NCBI GenBank assembly: GCA_030562195.1
Contig: CM060203.1
Coordinates: forward strand, 9,562,208-9,626,207
Source of the DNA: Nipponacmea schrenckii
Taxonomy: Eukaryota; Mollusca; Gastropoda; Lottiidae
Length of the DNA stretch: 64,000 nt
Direction of reading: 5' to 3'
Below are positions 10,471 through 23,400 of this stretch, piece after piece. Position 1 is the stretch's first letter. Every line of letters begins with the position of its first letter. The position numbers and the translations under genes were made by a program. The notes beneath the pieces were generated by a model, which was not told where the DNA came from, made no database searches, and saw nothing but the letters and a program-made list of their open reading frames with translations.

Positions 10471-11640
10471 TACGAAAAGAATTTGTCGTAAGTGTACGAG
10501 CTCACATTGAAAATTCTTACGACATTGATGGTAAGATTTTTTGTGTGGAATGAGACCTTGAGTATAAGTGTATAAGTACACATCAATAAGCCACCACGAT
10601 TGCAAAAGAGCAAAAATTAAACCGCTTTTTTTCACCACAAAATATTTTGCATAAACGTCATTCAATCAGAAATGGAAACTTTGCCCATTACCTCAAGGTC
10701 ATGGATAGTGTCTGTCATGAACGTCAATGTAAGTGAAAAATAAAAATGAATCGACTTCTTAGTCAAAATTATTGCATAAATTCTGGATATATTTTTCCTT
10801 CAAGAACTAAAGAGTATGTTTTATGTATTTGGTATAAGCTAAACGTTGCCACTGAGAGGAATTATTTCGTAATGCAATGATGACACGTCAGAAAAGCGAA
10901 AAAACATCATTATTGATCTCCCCATGACTGTATGTAAAAAAATTCGCCTTGCAGTTTTATTCGGCTGTGACAGATTTTGTAGCATCCCTGCAAAACAACG
11001 GTTTCCAAGCGGTAAAGCACGTTTTTTATCATCTATTTTGCACTTTAGTAAATATGCTAACTGTTTTTTTAACATTAAAAAATAAACAACAATTATTAAC
11101 TTAATATCAAAGTGAAAATATCAACCATGATCAATATCTATATTCGATATTTTGTTCAACAAAATCGTTGCGACCGCATGCAAAATGAAACCGACATTAA
11201 TCGAAAAATAAGGCGAAAGAACTGATATATTCTGTACCAATGAAGTTAAGATCAAGTTGCATTTAAATATTTCCAAATTAATTAATTAATTAGCATTATA
11301 ATAAATTTTTTTTGGCATGTGTAGATGTTCTTGCGCTTTTTTGTGGAATTGCCTTTGATAAAATGTTGAAGCGTTTCTGATGGTACTTTAATAGGTTCAG
11401 ATATATGTATTAATTACTTATTTAATATCAAAATAGAATTCACTATTCAACATGATATCTCTGATATCAAGTCGAATTGTAAACTTTGTTTAAGGCTTTA
11501 TTTTCCTGGTTTTCTCTATACATTGGTATATTATAACAGTTAAAAATATCATTGAACATCTTTCATGCTATATATAAATTTATTCGATATCACCACAGTT
11601 CTATCTGGAATAGGGAATAGTTACTTGACCGTTGTATTTG
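10471..11640. other. AT-rich intergenic, nothing recognised
   Basis: Both strands carry only short, stop-interrupted frames without family signatures. No repeat structure stands out. Confidence 0.5.
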
Positions 11641-11645
11641 AAGTA

Positions 11646-11666
11646 ATAAATAAATAGATAAATAGA

Positions 11667-11737
<71 letters not shown>
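11646..11737. repeat. (AAAT)n microsatellite
   Basis: About 90 bases of tandem TAAA/AAAT, with two AGAT variant units at the left end. Confidence 0.95.
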
Positions 11738-11738
<1 letters not shown>

Positions 11739-12834
11739 ATACCTGACGTCTTAAAACTTGTAAGATTGAAAATAATTATCGTTCAATGATTTGGATAACA
11801 GGATAACAATTTATTTTTAAAGTAAATTATCAAAGGTTATTGTCCCTTGATGAAGCATTCTTTTGGCCAATGAGATATTTTGCTTTATATCACGTGATCA
11901 TTTGACTTTTGCCTCCGTGGAATTTTTACGCCGCAGGTATGCTAACAAAGTAGGTCAACAGCTAATCAGGTCATTGGCAACCTTCCAAGAGGGGACGTTT
12001 CACAAAAATAGTATGTTGCAGAAAAATGCTTTCGCGCATAATATCTGTAAAAATAGTTTTATATTCCAAATGCATTGATGCATACAAGAGGAACACACCT
12101 CGGAACCAATTTGAAATCCAATTTCTACTCTTTAAATGCCAAAGTCTGTAAAAATCTTCCATGACCTCAATTTGACCAGCAATGTGAACCATAATCAAAT
12201 CATAGTTCCGCGAAGCACAAAATTCTACAGTCTCTATGTTTCAGCCACAAGGTGGCGATAGCTGTTCATTCTCTACCACGAAGCCGTATGAACATTAATC
12301 GGTCTCATTGCAGTTGTGAAATACATTTCACTCCAGTTTCTTCGGCTTGGCTTGGCTTTTTAAAGCAACGTAGCAATTCGAAACAATTAGGAATATTTCC
12401 TTAATTAAGTCTTGTTGAAATCCCAGTAGATATAAACTTATATATGTGTGCCCAATATTCCATAAATTGTGGTTATTTGAGAGACATATTCAAAATGTCG
12501 ACATGGAGTTCAACTTTTCTTGACCGAATTAATACAAATTTGGAAGTTATACTTCCATGGATTCATTTCTACGTTCAAAAAGTTATTATATTAAATGGAA
12601 CGGCATAGTAAGATCATTTCAGCGTCATATGATGTTTCGGCTCACAAAGTAAATAATTTGTACGAATCGCAGTATGACAATAATCCAAAATCAATGTTAT
12701 GTATAAAATGCCTTTATATCTCTTATCCTGATTATAATCACCCAATTTATTACTGACAAGATGGCCTTCAAATCTGAGATTTATATTAAAAAGCAACATC
12801 AATTTATTTTGATGTCTGTTCATCTCATGCAAAT
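11738..12834. other. Intergenic with a promoter-like patch and a CTCF-like site
   Basis: No gene was found. At 11868-11936 a CCAAT box, the palindrome TCACGTGA and a good splice donor (CCGCAG|GTATGC) lie close together. At 12244-12260 there is a CTCF-like match (CCACAAGGTGGCGATAG). Both are weak, isolated signals. Confidence 0.3.
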
Positions 12835-13027
12835 GCGCTTATGTGCATGTGTACTTCTTTTGTGGTCATTAACTTGATGGCAGCAACATAAATCTGTCTA
12901 TCTCATACATGCACTTGTGTATTTTTAAACAAATTGTACATCAAAATATTTGAATATTTTTCCCATGGGCTAAATGGAAGACAGGAACAAGTCCGCTTGT
13001 ATTGGACCCAATTCTGACCCATTTATG
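12835..13027 (+). repeat. Dispersed repeat family A, copy 1
   Basis: The segment shares blocks in order with 27630-27858: TTTTGTGGTCAT, then a GCAACATAA block, then a ~65-base core ending TATTGGACCCAATTCTGACC. The core recurs inverted at 58703-58775. No coding content, so probably a SINE or MITE fragment. Confidence 0.7.
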
Positions 13028-14290
13028 ATAAGAGTATCTTATTATTATTATAGATATATCTCTCTCAATTGAAATTTTGTTCTTTATAAACTCTTCCCTT
13101 ATGTATGATTTTGTTTTCAAGAAGAAACTTAACACGAATATTTTTCTCTAATAGAGGTATCTTTCTTTAAAACCAATAAATTCTCTGAATGCAGTGTATG
13201 ATTTTTTTTTCAAATTATAAAAGCAGAACTGAAGTATTTAATTTGCTAATTAATGATCTTTGATTTACAGCAAAATGAAAGTTTATTTAAGAAATTCTCT
13301 TTTTTACAATATTACAGAATGATATACGAATGTACAGAACTATAAAAATTTTCATTTACTTGTCGAGTTTTAAAAGTGGCAATAATTTTACAATTTCACT
13401 GAATAGATATGAATAAATCTTTTAAAAACATCTTTTAACGGATAGGTTCGGTTTTTGATTTTGTTCTATCAACAGAAATGTTTCTGAACATTTTGATTTC
13501 TTATTTTCTTAAATCAATTTTTTATAAATTGATAGTGACGAAATTAACTAAAGTACAGAAACAGGTCACCACAATAAGAGAGATACAGATATGAAATAAA
13601 ATTTTTACTCGAAACAAATCTATACCAATGTTCAATTACAAGACTAATAATAACTTTACAAAAATTATCTATTTGTCTTATGTTTTTTTTAAGTACTAAA
13701 TATGTAAAGGTTATGGCAAAGATTGATTTGATTAATTTTGAATAATGACATTTATATTCCAATTATATTTGAATAACACAGTAAAAAATGTATATTTTAA
13801 CAGTAGAAGTAGAATAGACAGATACAATGGTCGTAAATCTTTTTTATACATTTGGATTACAAAAAAAAAAAATGAAATGAAATGAAATGAATGGAGTATT
13901 TCATCCTACTCTTCTGCTCATAATTTGAGAAAAATTTTCAGCAAAAGTATAATAATAAAACATAATGATACACAGGTTTGAATGATGATTTTTTTAACAG
14001 ACGAAAATATGTTAATTATTCCCGAATAAATATTCAAGATGATTTGGATATATGAACATAGATATATGATATATTCAGTAAAAGATCTGAATGGTGTTAT
14101 AATTAACGAAGATATTAAGATATCATATCTGAAACTGGTTAAAGTATTACTTGTATGGATATAAAAATAAATTCTTTTAAGAAATACAACACAATATAAA
14201 CTAGTGCTTTCACTATCATCATTAATATACATTGACGATAATATATCATAAATACATGTATTGTATATACTAGCATAACAGATTAAATAA
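13028..14290. other. AT-rich intergenic with small simple repeats
   Basis: There is a poly(A) run followed by AAATG repeats (13860-13892) and an isolated unit resembling the 14.5-kb array near 13765-13795. No gene found. Confidence 0.5.
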
Positions 14291-14294
14291 ATTG

Positions 14295-16195
14295 TTTTAT
14301 TTTTGAATAACTGCGGGAAGGATCTGTATCGTATTTTATTTACAATTAACAGAGCCTACCGGCTAGGAAGATCCATCGACACTGTCCTGGCAGCCTGCAT
14401 GGCGTTGCCCGTCTGCATTAGCCTTTTTCATTTTTTTTTCTTATATGTTTACAGTTTGGCAAATCTGTATCATATTTAAAATGTTTGAAGAACAAGGCGA
14501 AGGACCTGTATTATATTTGAATAACAGAGTAAAATATTAGTATCATATTTGAATAACAGGGCGAAGGACCTGTAATATATTTCAATAAAAGTATCTAGGA
14601 TCTGTATTGTATTTGAATAAAGGTGCGGAGGATCTGTATCATATTTTGATAACAGAGTAAAATATCAGTATCATATTTGAATAACAGGGCGAAGGACCTG
14701 TATTGTATTTAAATAACAGTGAAGAGGATCTGTTTTGTATTTTAATAAGAGTAAAGGATCTGTATCATGTTTGAAGAACAAGGCGAAGGGCCTGTATTAT
14801 ATTTGAATAGTAGAGTAAAATATTAGTATCATATTTAAAAAACAGGACGAAGGACCTGTATTATATTTAAGAATAAAAGTATGAAGGATCTGTATCATAT
14901 TTTGATAACAGAGTAAAATATCAGTATCATATTTGAATAACAGGGCGAAGGACCTGAATTGTATTTAAATAACATTGAAGAGGATCTGTAATGTATTTTA
15001 ATAAGAGTATTAGTATCATGTTTAAAATAACATGATTTGTATTATATTTAATAAAGATCTTATCATATTTATTGATAAAAGTAAAATCTTAATCAGTATC
15101 ATATTTGAATAACAGGGTGAAGGACCTGTATTATATTTGAATAACAGTGAGGAGGATCATATTTGAATAACAGGGCGAAGGACCTGAATTGTATTTAAAT
15201 AACATTGAAGAGGATCTGTAATGTATTTTAAAAGAGTAAAGGATCTGTATCATGTTTGTCTTATATTTCAATAACGGAGGACTTATATTTTATTTAAATA
15301 AAACTCTTGAATCTGTATTCTATTTGAATAAAAGTATGAAGGATCTGTATAATATCAGTATCATATTTGAATAACAGGGCGAAGGACCTGTATTATATTT
15401 CAATAAAAGTGTCTAGAATCTGTATCATGTTTGTCTTATATTTAAAAAACAGAGGACTTATATTATATTTAAATAAAACTCTTGAATCTTTAGTATATTT
15501 AAACAACAGTATTTGGATCTGTATTATATTTAAATTAATGTGCGGAGCTTTTTGAATAGCAGTGTGGAGGATCTGTATCATATTTACATAAGTGTTAAGT
15601 ATCTGCACTATATTTCAATATTAACGTGGAGAACTTGTTTATTTAAATAAAAGTTTTAATAAAAATCTGTATTATATTTAAATAATATGGTAAAATATCT
15701 GTAGTTATCTAAATAACAGTGTAAAGATCTGTATTATATTTGATTTTATTATTTAATATTAAGTGTGGAAGATCTGTATTGTATTTAAATAACAGTGTTG
15801 AAGGATCCGTATTACATTCAAATAACAGTGTAAATGATCTATATTATTTTTAAGATACTGGGTGGATCAAAGGATCTGCACTAAATTTCAATAATAGCGC
15901 GAGGACCTGTTTCTATTTAAATAAAAGTTTGGAAAATCTATCTTATATTTTAGTTAAAAGCGTTGAGAATCTGTATTATATTTAATAAAAGTGTGAAAGA
16001 TCTGATTTGTATTTAACTGTATTATATTTAAATATAAGTATAAGGAAGATTTGTAATATATTTTAAAAATTGTTGAAGGTATGTATAACATGATGATACA
16101 GTAGTATTACAGAGAGGGAAGAGTCTGTATTATATCTAAATATTAGTTTGAAGGGTCTGTAGTATATCTAAATAGCAATGTTAAGGATCTGATGA
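14295..16195 (+). repeat. ~33-bp minisatellite array, about 1.8 kb
   Basis: Degenerate units of the form GGATCTGTATTATATTTGAA followed by TAACAGTGTGAA recur head to tail dozens of times with point changes and small indels. One stretch (14351-14425) belongs to dispersed family B and seems inserted near the left edge. Units abut without unique spacers, so it is not a CRISPR. Confidence 0.9.
14351..14425 (+). repeat. Dispersed repeat family B, copy 1 (partial)
   Basis: It shares GATCCATCGACA, then CTGTCCTGGCA, then GCATGGCGTTGCCCGTCT with copies at 25936-26045 and 31346-31455 (ATGGCGTTGTCTGTCT in the former). Confidence 0.6.
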
Positions 16196-18195
16196 TATGA
16201 AATATACATATATTTGTTTCTCAAAGTAGATACATCAATGGTATCAAATTTATTACAGCATAGCAACCAGGCCGTCTGCTATTGTGAGACAACCCCTGAA
16301 TGTTTTTGATTTATGACCTGCTGTTTCCTGTAACGCCATGGTAAAAAAAAATATTGTGCTTGAAGGAAATTATTTAATGTATTTCGACCCATTGAACGAG
16401 TTTTAGCCAATGAAAGGCAGAGCTATTTTAAGCATGATAAGAACAACAGTGTGCAATTATTGCGAGTGTTACCATTTCTACATAATTATTATATCTACGT
16501 GTTTATAACTTTACATTGCAAAGAATACTATAATTTGTTCCCTAGAAAAAGCAAAAGGAAATTTACTTTGAATTTAAAGCTACCTAAGCATTTTTAAGTA
16601 ACTGTTCATGTCAGTTCATAACATAAGAGTCTATCGCTATTTTGTATCGTGTTTGCAGTGGGCAATATTATGTACTTCAGTCTTAGATTTCCAATTAACT
16701 GCTTGTTTGCCTATGTAGAAAATAATTTATCACTCCTCAGTCGCACAGTTAAGTTGTGTGCTCTGATAATTCACAGTCGATCCGGCTGTGTGAGGATACT
16801 GTAATGACATTTCAAAATTAAGACCAGTTGATGAGAAGATCTATGGAGTTTTCAGCACTAATCGATGAGTCCACCCCTATTGCCCATTTTCACAAATTTA
16901 TAGGGTATGAGACTGAAAAGTTACTTGCTCAAAAGAAGTAGCAATGAATAAACATCGACTGATTTCAATGTCCGAATGGTATTTAGCCTTCGTGAGTGAA
17001 ACAGACTCTTCTTCGTATATCGATCCGTCTGAAAGATGAATCTATTCTTGGATATAACACATTTATCGACGCTTGAAGTTATTCCAATCATCTCGACCAT
17101 TATTATTTCACTACCCAGAAATCAGTAAGAACTATCACTACGGAAACCTTACAACATAAACAATTGACCTAGAATTGTAAAGACATCAACGTGGAGTGAG
17201 GTCGTCTAGCAAAAGTCCAAAAGCTTATGTCACTATTATCGCTACTGTAATTTTATAATAGCATGTTACTTTTGTTTACTAATTTGAGAATTTGACTGAA
17301 GTTTCGTGATGTTAAGTATGTTGAACTTGGTAAGTTCAGGAGATCAAATAATGAAATGACAGTGTGTAGGGCTAAAACTAACTTAAACTAGGCTAATTTG
17401 TTGTCGATGAAATTATGATGTATTGATAATAAAGAATTTTTAGGCAATTGTGTCAACACTGTGAAATTGTCGTTATTTGTGTGCAATATTTGTTAACTTA
17501 TCTTAGTCAATTTTATCCTAATATGCTCTCTTGAATCATTCATAAAAAGGTTTAGGCGAAAGATACATCGTCTACATAGATAACTTTTATCTGTTAAGTT
17601 GATATAAACCTTCAAATAAATAAAACAACTCAACATCGATTGAATAAACAGGCTGTCTTCTCAGTCAACAACACGGCGGCCATGAGTTTTACTATCAACA
17701 TTTGGTCAACAGTTGTTTCTTTAACTCGATCTTTCTTCACCCGGCAGACAAGATCCCAGACTCCCCCCTGGGAATTTAACTACCATTCCAAAACTTCAAT
17801 AAGTCGTCTACGTATTTAGTTCACTTCTTTTACTGCTCTACTACTTTAATCAATAATTTTAGTCTCAAGAGTTGTAAACTGTAAGGGATTTGTATTCGTT
17901 AATCATATGAAACAAAATGATATTCTTATTTGAATACCAATATTGATGACTTCGTAATAGGTTTTCACTTAGATATCACGTTGTTGTCACATGATCATAG
18001 GATACAAATGTACTGCTATTAATAGGTGTTGGTTCATTATTGCTGTGGTGCTTCCAAATTGTAGATTGACTATTGTTATTGTTATGTTTCTGTTGGTTTT
18101 TGATGTTTTCACTGTTATTGATAGTTTTTCTGATGTTAGCCGAATTTGTTGTCTGTGGTAAATGGTAGGTTATCTGTTATTTTAGAACGATTTTT
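16196..18195. other. Intergenic, nothing recognised
   Basis: No coding signature, splice-supported exon chain or clear repeat could be supported in these 2 kb. Confidence 0.5.
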
Positions 18196-18199
18196 GATA

Positions 18200-19506
18200 T
18201 CTTAACTATTGTCACGTTATGTTGTATGTTGTTATATGTATCATACCTATTATTACTGTTTTGTGGTATGTTGTTATATATATGTATCATACCTATTGTT
18301 ATTATTATGTTGAATATTGTTATATGTATCATACATATTGTTATTATTATGTTTTGTATTGTCATAGGTATCATACCTATAATTATTATTATGTTGTATA
18401 TTGTTATATGTATCATACTTATTGTAACTGTTATGTTATATTTTGTTGTACATCATACATATTGTTATTAATATGTTGTATATTGTTATATGTTTCATAC
18501 CTATTGTTACTGTTATGTTGCATATTGTTGTATGTATCATACCTATTGTTACTATTATGTTGTATATTGTACATGTACCATGCCTATTGTTACTGTTATG
18601 CTGCATATTGTCATGTGCATCATACCTGTTGTTACTGTTATGTTGCATGTTGTTATATGTATCATACCTGTTATTATTATGCTGTATATTTTTTTATGTA
18701 TCATACCTATTGTTAGAACTACGTTGTATATTGTTATATGTATACCTGTGGTTACTGTTATGTTGTATATTGTTATATGTATAATATCTATTGTTACTGT
18801 TATGTTGTATATTGTTATATGTATAATATCTATTGTTACTGTTATGTTGCATATTGTTATATGTATCATACCTATTGTTACTGTTATGTTGTATATTGTT
18901 ATATGTATCATATCTATTGTTATTACTATGTTGTACGGTTTTTTTTTTATGTATGTATCTATTTTTATTACTTTGTGTATATTGTTTTATGTATCATACT
19001 TATTGTAACTGTTATTTATATGTTGTATTTTGTTATCATATGTATCATACCCATTGTTACTGTTATGTTGTATATTGTTATATGTATCATGCCTATTGTT
19101 ACTGTTATGTTGTATATTGTTTTATGTATCATACCTGTTGTTACTATTATGTTGTATATTGTTATATATATCTAACATATTGTTACTGCTATGGTGTATA
19201 TTGTTATATGTATCATGCCTATTGTTACTGTTATGTTGTATATTGTTGTATGTATCTAACATATTGTGACTGCTAAGGTGTATATTGTTTTATAGGTATC
19301 TTTCCCATTATTACTTTTATGTTGTATATTGTTATATATTATACCTATTGTTACTGTAATGTTGTATATTATTATATGTATCACACCTATTGTTATTACT
19401 ATGTTGTACATTGTTTTATGTATCATACCTATTGTTATCATTATGTTGTATATTGTTATATGCATCGAACATGTTGTTACTGCTATGTTGTATATTGTTT
19501 AATAGG
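18200..19506 (+). repeat. 42-bp satellite array, ~31 copies
   Basis: The unit is about 42 bases, built from TTGTTATATGTATCATACCT followed by ATTGTTACTGTTATGTTGTA. Because 42 is divisible by three, several frames on both strands stay open for 60-170 codons, giving Cys/Tyr/Leu-rich or Ile/Thr-rich pseudo-proteins. These are repeat artefacts, not genes. Variants include occasional 14-21 base deletions and a diverged patch near 18930-18990. Confidence 0.93.
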
Positions 19507-21180
19507 TATGTTTTCTTTTGATAAATATAACCCTTTTGTTTTGACTGCAAGAGTATTAATACTTGTACATCGCTACATAGCTGCTCTATAGAACTCGTTA
19601 ATAGATGCTAAAAGAATTGGCATGATGACGAACACTTCCACAAGCTGTACAAACTATTCCCATCTCCATACAGAATGACTAGCAAGTGAGCCAAGATGTA
19701 GAACATCGTTTAGTTTGTTTCCAGTTGAATTGGCTATGTCAAAATTTACATAGAATCATTGCTTTGATTGACAGTTTCACGCTCGTGAACTAATTAGAAA
19801 TTGGAATCTTGATAACGGTTTCCATTGAATAACTCCATAAACTAACAGCTGGCATTCTGTTATTCATTATTTATTCTTTGACAACTCCTTTCCTGATTGG
19901 TTTGTCCTGTGATATTTCTATGTCCATTCTTATTCCCATATTTGTCATAAATTTGATTCTTTTGCAATAATCACAACGAACCTAGTCGCCATGGTGAAGT
20001 AATCATATTATTTTTGTTCAATTTACGCTGTACCTTTTGAAATTAAATTGCATACATGTGATTCAGCTTTATAATGATGTTGGAATACACATCATTAGTT
20101 TTGGTCACTCATATTGGGTTTCTGGATTAATAAGTTTACGAGAGAACTATCTTTCAACATTCCTCAAAGAACTCCTAACGGTCCGCGGTTTAGATATATC
20201 GTTAATTGTAGATTTCGTCCTGGCGAATTCCATTAGCGTACAATTCATATCTAGCAAATCATGCCAACAGTAATGGAAACATATTGAGCAATGTTAAGTT
20301 AAACAAGATGATGCAGAAATGTCTGTAAAAACGCTTGAAAGAAAGAAGACACACATTTAAGGTTTCTATCCATGTTTGCACTTCCTAGCAGAAAGGACCG
20401 ATTCGCAAGCAAAGAAGAAATGTCGTTATGTAAATCTTATTTTTCTATTTTAAGAAAATGGATCGTACACATTAATTTTCTTCGTTTTGCACTCAACCGC
20501 ATTCGGATATATCTAACTCATGTATGTATTTTGTTAAGGTATCATAGATTGCGGTGTCGGTGAGGTAACTTAATAACAAACAGATTTCGAAGGTTTTTGA
20601 ACAATTTCCAAGGTCGATTGTTGAAGGTTTTGTCCAATCAACTGTAATGCGTAAACTGTCCGGGGTTGACATGATTCAAGAGGAAATCTAATCGACAAAT
20701 AAAATGTGTTGAGTATCATTGAATATTATCAGCGTACAAGCCGCTCACAAGATTCAACTATATCAACCAATTACTGTCAAGATAACAAATAGTCAAGCAC
20801 GTGATTCAGTTCTTATCACACTGGGTTTGAATAATTATCATTGAAAGGGAATTTATTGACAGGGCGGTACAGACTCATATATATTATGAATACAAAATTG
20901 TGGTTTACTCGTTCCCAGTTTAAAACACACAAAAACTTTTAAAAAGTGTTGATCAATGACCTTGTTTGCTTACATGGATCTTGATTTTAAGTAAATTGGT
21001 TTTATAATTAATTATAGAATTATCTCCCTTTTGGACAATTGCCAATAAAAGGAGAAGTTTGTGGATAGCCTACATTTCATTTCGTGAATATAGTTACTTC
21101 GGCACTTCTCAATTTGTTTATCATGTATTAAGAAGCAGTTATTTTCAGGATTATCGCATACATGTACCTTCACATTCCGG
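19507..21180. other. Intergenic, nothing recognised
   Basis: Only short frames with no family signature. No tRNA-like box pair or repeat array was seen. Confidence 0.5.
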
Positions 21181-21740
21181 CAATCCTCGGCAGTTTCCAT
21201 AAAACTGAATCTGTTTCCGTAATGGAAGGTGGATTTTATTCATTCGACAATCCTCGGCGGTTTCCGTATAGCTGAATTTGGGTGGGTAATGAATGTTGAA
21301 TTTCGCTGTGTCTTCGTGGGCGAGGCTTTTTTATTTTCCGGCGTTTCACATTTATTTGTTAAGTAATATTACAGCCACTCCAATGAAGTTCCAAGCTTAG
21401 TATAGACTTTCAGCAGGCCCGTAGCTAGCCTGCATACCTATGGGGCATAATTCTTATACTTATTTTATTTTAAAGCTTTCAATATCTAAATGTGAATATC
21501 GCTTAACCAATTGTGCATTTTATACTCATTTATAACCATATCGTACGAATATATTTTTCTTCATTGTCTTTGTTTACAAGCACTTGTAGTCCTGAACGAC
21601 CAGACCAACATAATCACGTGACAATTGGACATAGTTCCGGTAAATAATGGTCATTCATTACCATGCTAAGTTTGCAGAGCGCTAACAGGTTGAATATCGT
21701 TGTGTCTTCTTGGGCGATACTCTTTCATTACGGTTTTTAG
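21180..21740. repeat. Diverged local duplication
   Basis: AATCCTCGGC(A/G)GTTTCC occurs at ~21180 and ~21248. The phrase TTCGCTGTGTCTTCGTGGGCGA near 21300 recurs as TATCGTTGTGTCTTCTTGGGCGA near 21695. The copies are old and diverged. Confidence 0.5.
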
Positions 21741-23131
21741 CAGTGATTCGTCAGTTGGTGGTATTGCGGCCTAAAGATAATCCATAAATAGAGCATTTGG
21801 GAGATAAAACTGAAAAACTGAATCATGCATCTAAATTATGTATCCTTATGCAACTCAAAGATCCCTCTACAGTTCTAACAGTTTGGGATAATTTAACGAC
21901 GAAAAACTGCGTTGTATATATTGACATATTGACTATAGTACAAGTACAATGTAGTTACTCTAAGCTATATCATTAAGTATGTATGTGATAAGAGCGTTAC
22001 ACATGAAGCAGACATGTGGATAGCATAAAAGGAGTATAGATGAGTAAATAAATGTTTAAATTTAAGTAGCTTCTTTGATAGAATCCATTTTTTAAAGGTC
22101 AAAGGAAGTTTGGATATTGGATACAGATTGTATTGAAATGAGTGTGACATAACGAAGCGAACTCGTATGACATTGTCTAAACAGCCGATTAATAAATATC
22201 ATAACCCTTTATTAATTACAGATAAACAATCGTCGAAGTAAAACATCAGAACATTTAAGAGAGATAAGCATAGAAATTATAGCCTATAGCGATGTTGTCA
22301 TGTTTTTGAACTTTTTACTTTTTAAAATTGGTTAAAAGATTTATTTTTGTTCTAATAATAAAGTTAAACGATTTCGTCAAGATGTAGTGATCAGCTACAA
22401 TATTTATTCACATTTTGTAAGATGAAACGATTTCAATTTGGTGTTTAGTTCACGTGAATGGAGAATTAGGAAGGGAGATAAATACTGTCCTTGAGAAACA
22501 CCCTGTTTTATTATGCCTTATATTTATGGTTCATTTTTAAAAGAGAGAAAGAAGATAAGAAGAATATGAAAAAAAAAAGAAATACCCCGAGTATTAGAGG
22601 GAGGTTATATATAAATTGAATTGAAATTATATTCTTAACAAGATTTTTCCTGACATTTCATTCACTGACAGTTTACAGTAAATTTATATCGTGTTTATTA
22701 AAGATTCATTACAAAAACACAGGGTCTATAAACTTTTTCTGTTTTATATCATTTTTTCTCGAGTACCAGATGTACAAATTACAGCAAGCGTAAACCAATC
22801 AAACAATCAAGCAGTCGTTTACCACACGGTCTACCCTTTTCGCAACGATAAATTTTTAGTGGTTACAAATGAAGATTCAAGTCTAATATAGCCTCCCCTT
22901 GACAATTTATTTTACAGATAGGCCAAAGGGCATATGAATCTGATAATAGAAGGCCAACAATGAGTAGAGTACACCGATAGTAAACCATTGAAAAGCCGTG
23001 ACCACACATGAACTTTTTGCCGTATATCTGATGATAAAGCCACATTGTATAGCTCGTTTCATTTTTCTCGTCTGGCTGCACTCAATAACCAGGTTAAATA
23101 CATACAGTGTATTCTTCTAAACTCACATTGC
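21741..23131. other. AT-rich intergenic, nothing recognised
   Basis: No supported gene. One TCACGTGA palindrome lies at 22450. Confidence 0.5.
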
Positions 23132-23132
23132 A

Positions 23133-23400
23133 TACTAATAGGAGGTCTTTTTCTTGCACTAGTCCGATTTATTTTGACATTAGAGGTAGCGAAGTAACGA
23201 CTGGCAAAGGTTCATTAGTTGAATAGAATGCTGGAAAGCAGTTTTCGTGTCTTGATAGATATGAAATACTAATAGAAGGTCTTTTTCTTGCACTAGTCCG
23301 ATTTATTTTGACATGAGAGGTAGCAAGGTACGATTGACAAAGGTTCATTTGTTGAATAGATGCTGAAAAGCAGTTTTCGTGTCTTGGTGGATTTGAAATA
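23133..23400 (+). repeat. 134-bp tandem duplication, two copies
   Basis: The block starting TACTAATAGGAGGTCTTTTT at 23133 repeats from 23267 with about 90% identity, including CTTGCACTAGTCCGATTTAT and GCAGTTTTCGTGTCTTG in both. No coding content. Confidence 0.92.

Noticed and set aside
14295..16195. Possible CRISPR array
   Set aside because: Units are degenerate and abut directly with no unique spacers, in a eukaryotic setting.
18177..19591. Many open frames of 60-172 codons on both strands
   Set aside because: They are produced by a 42-base tandem repeat, a multiple of three, and have no domain or start context.
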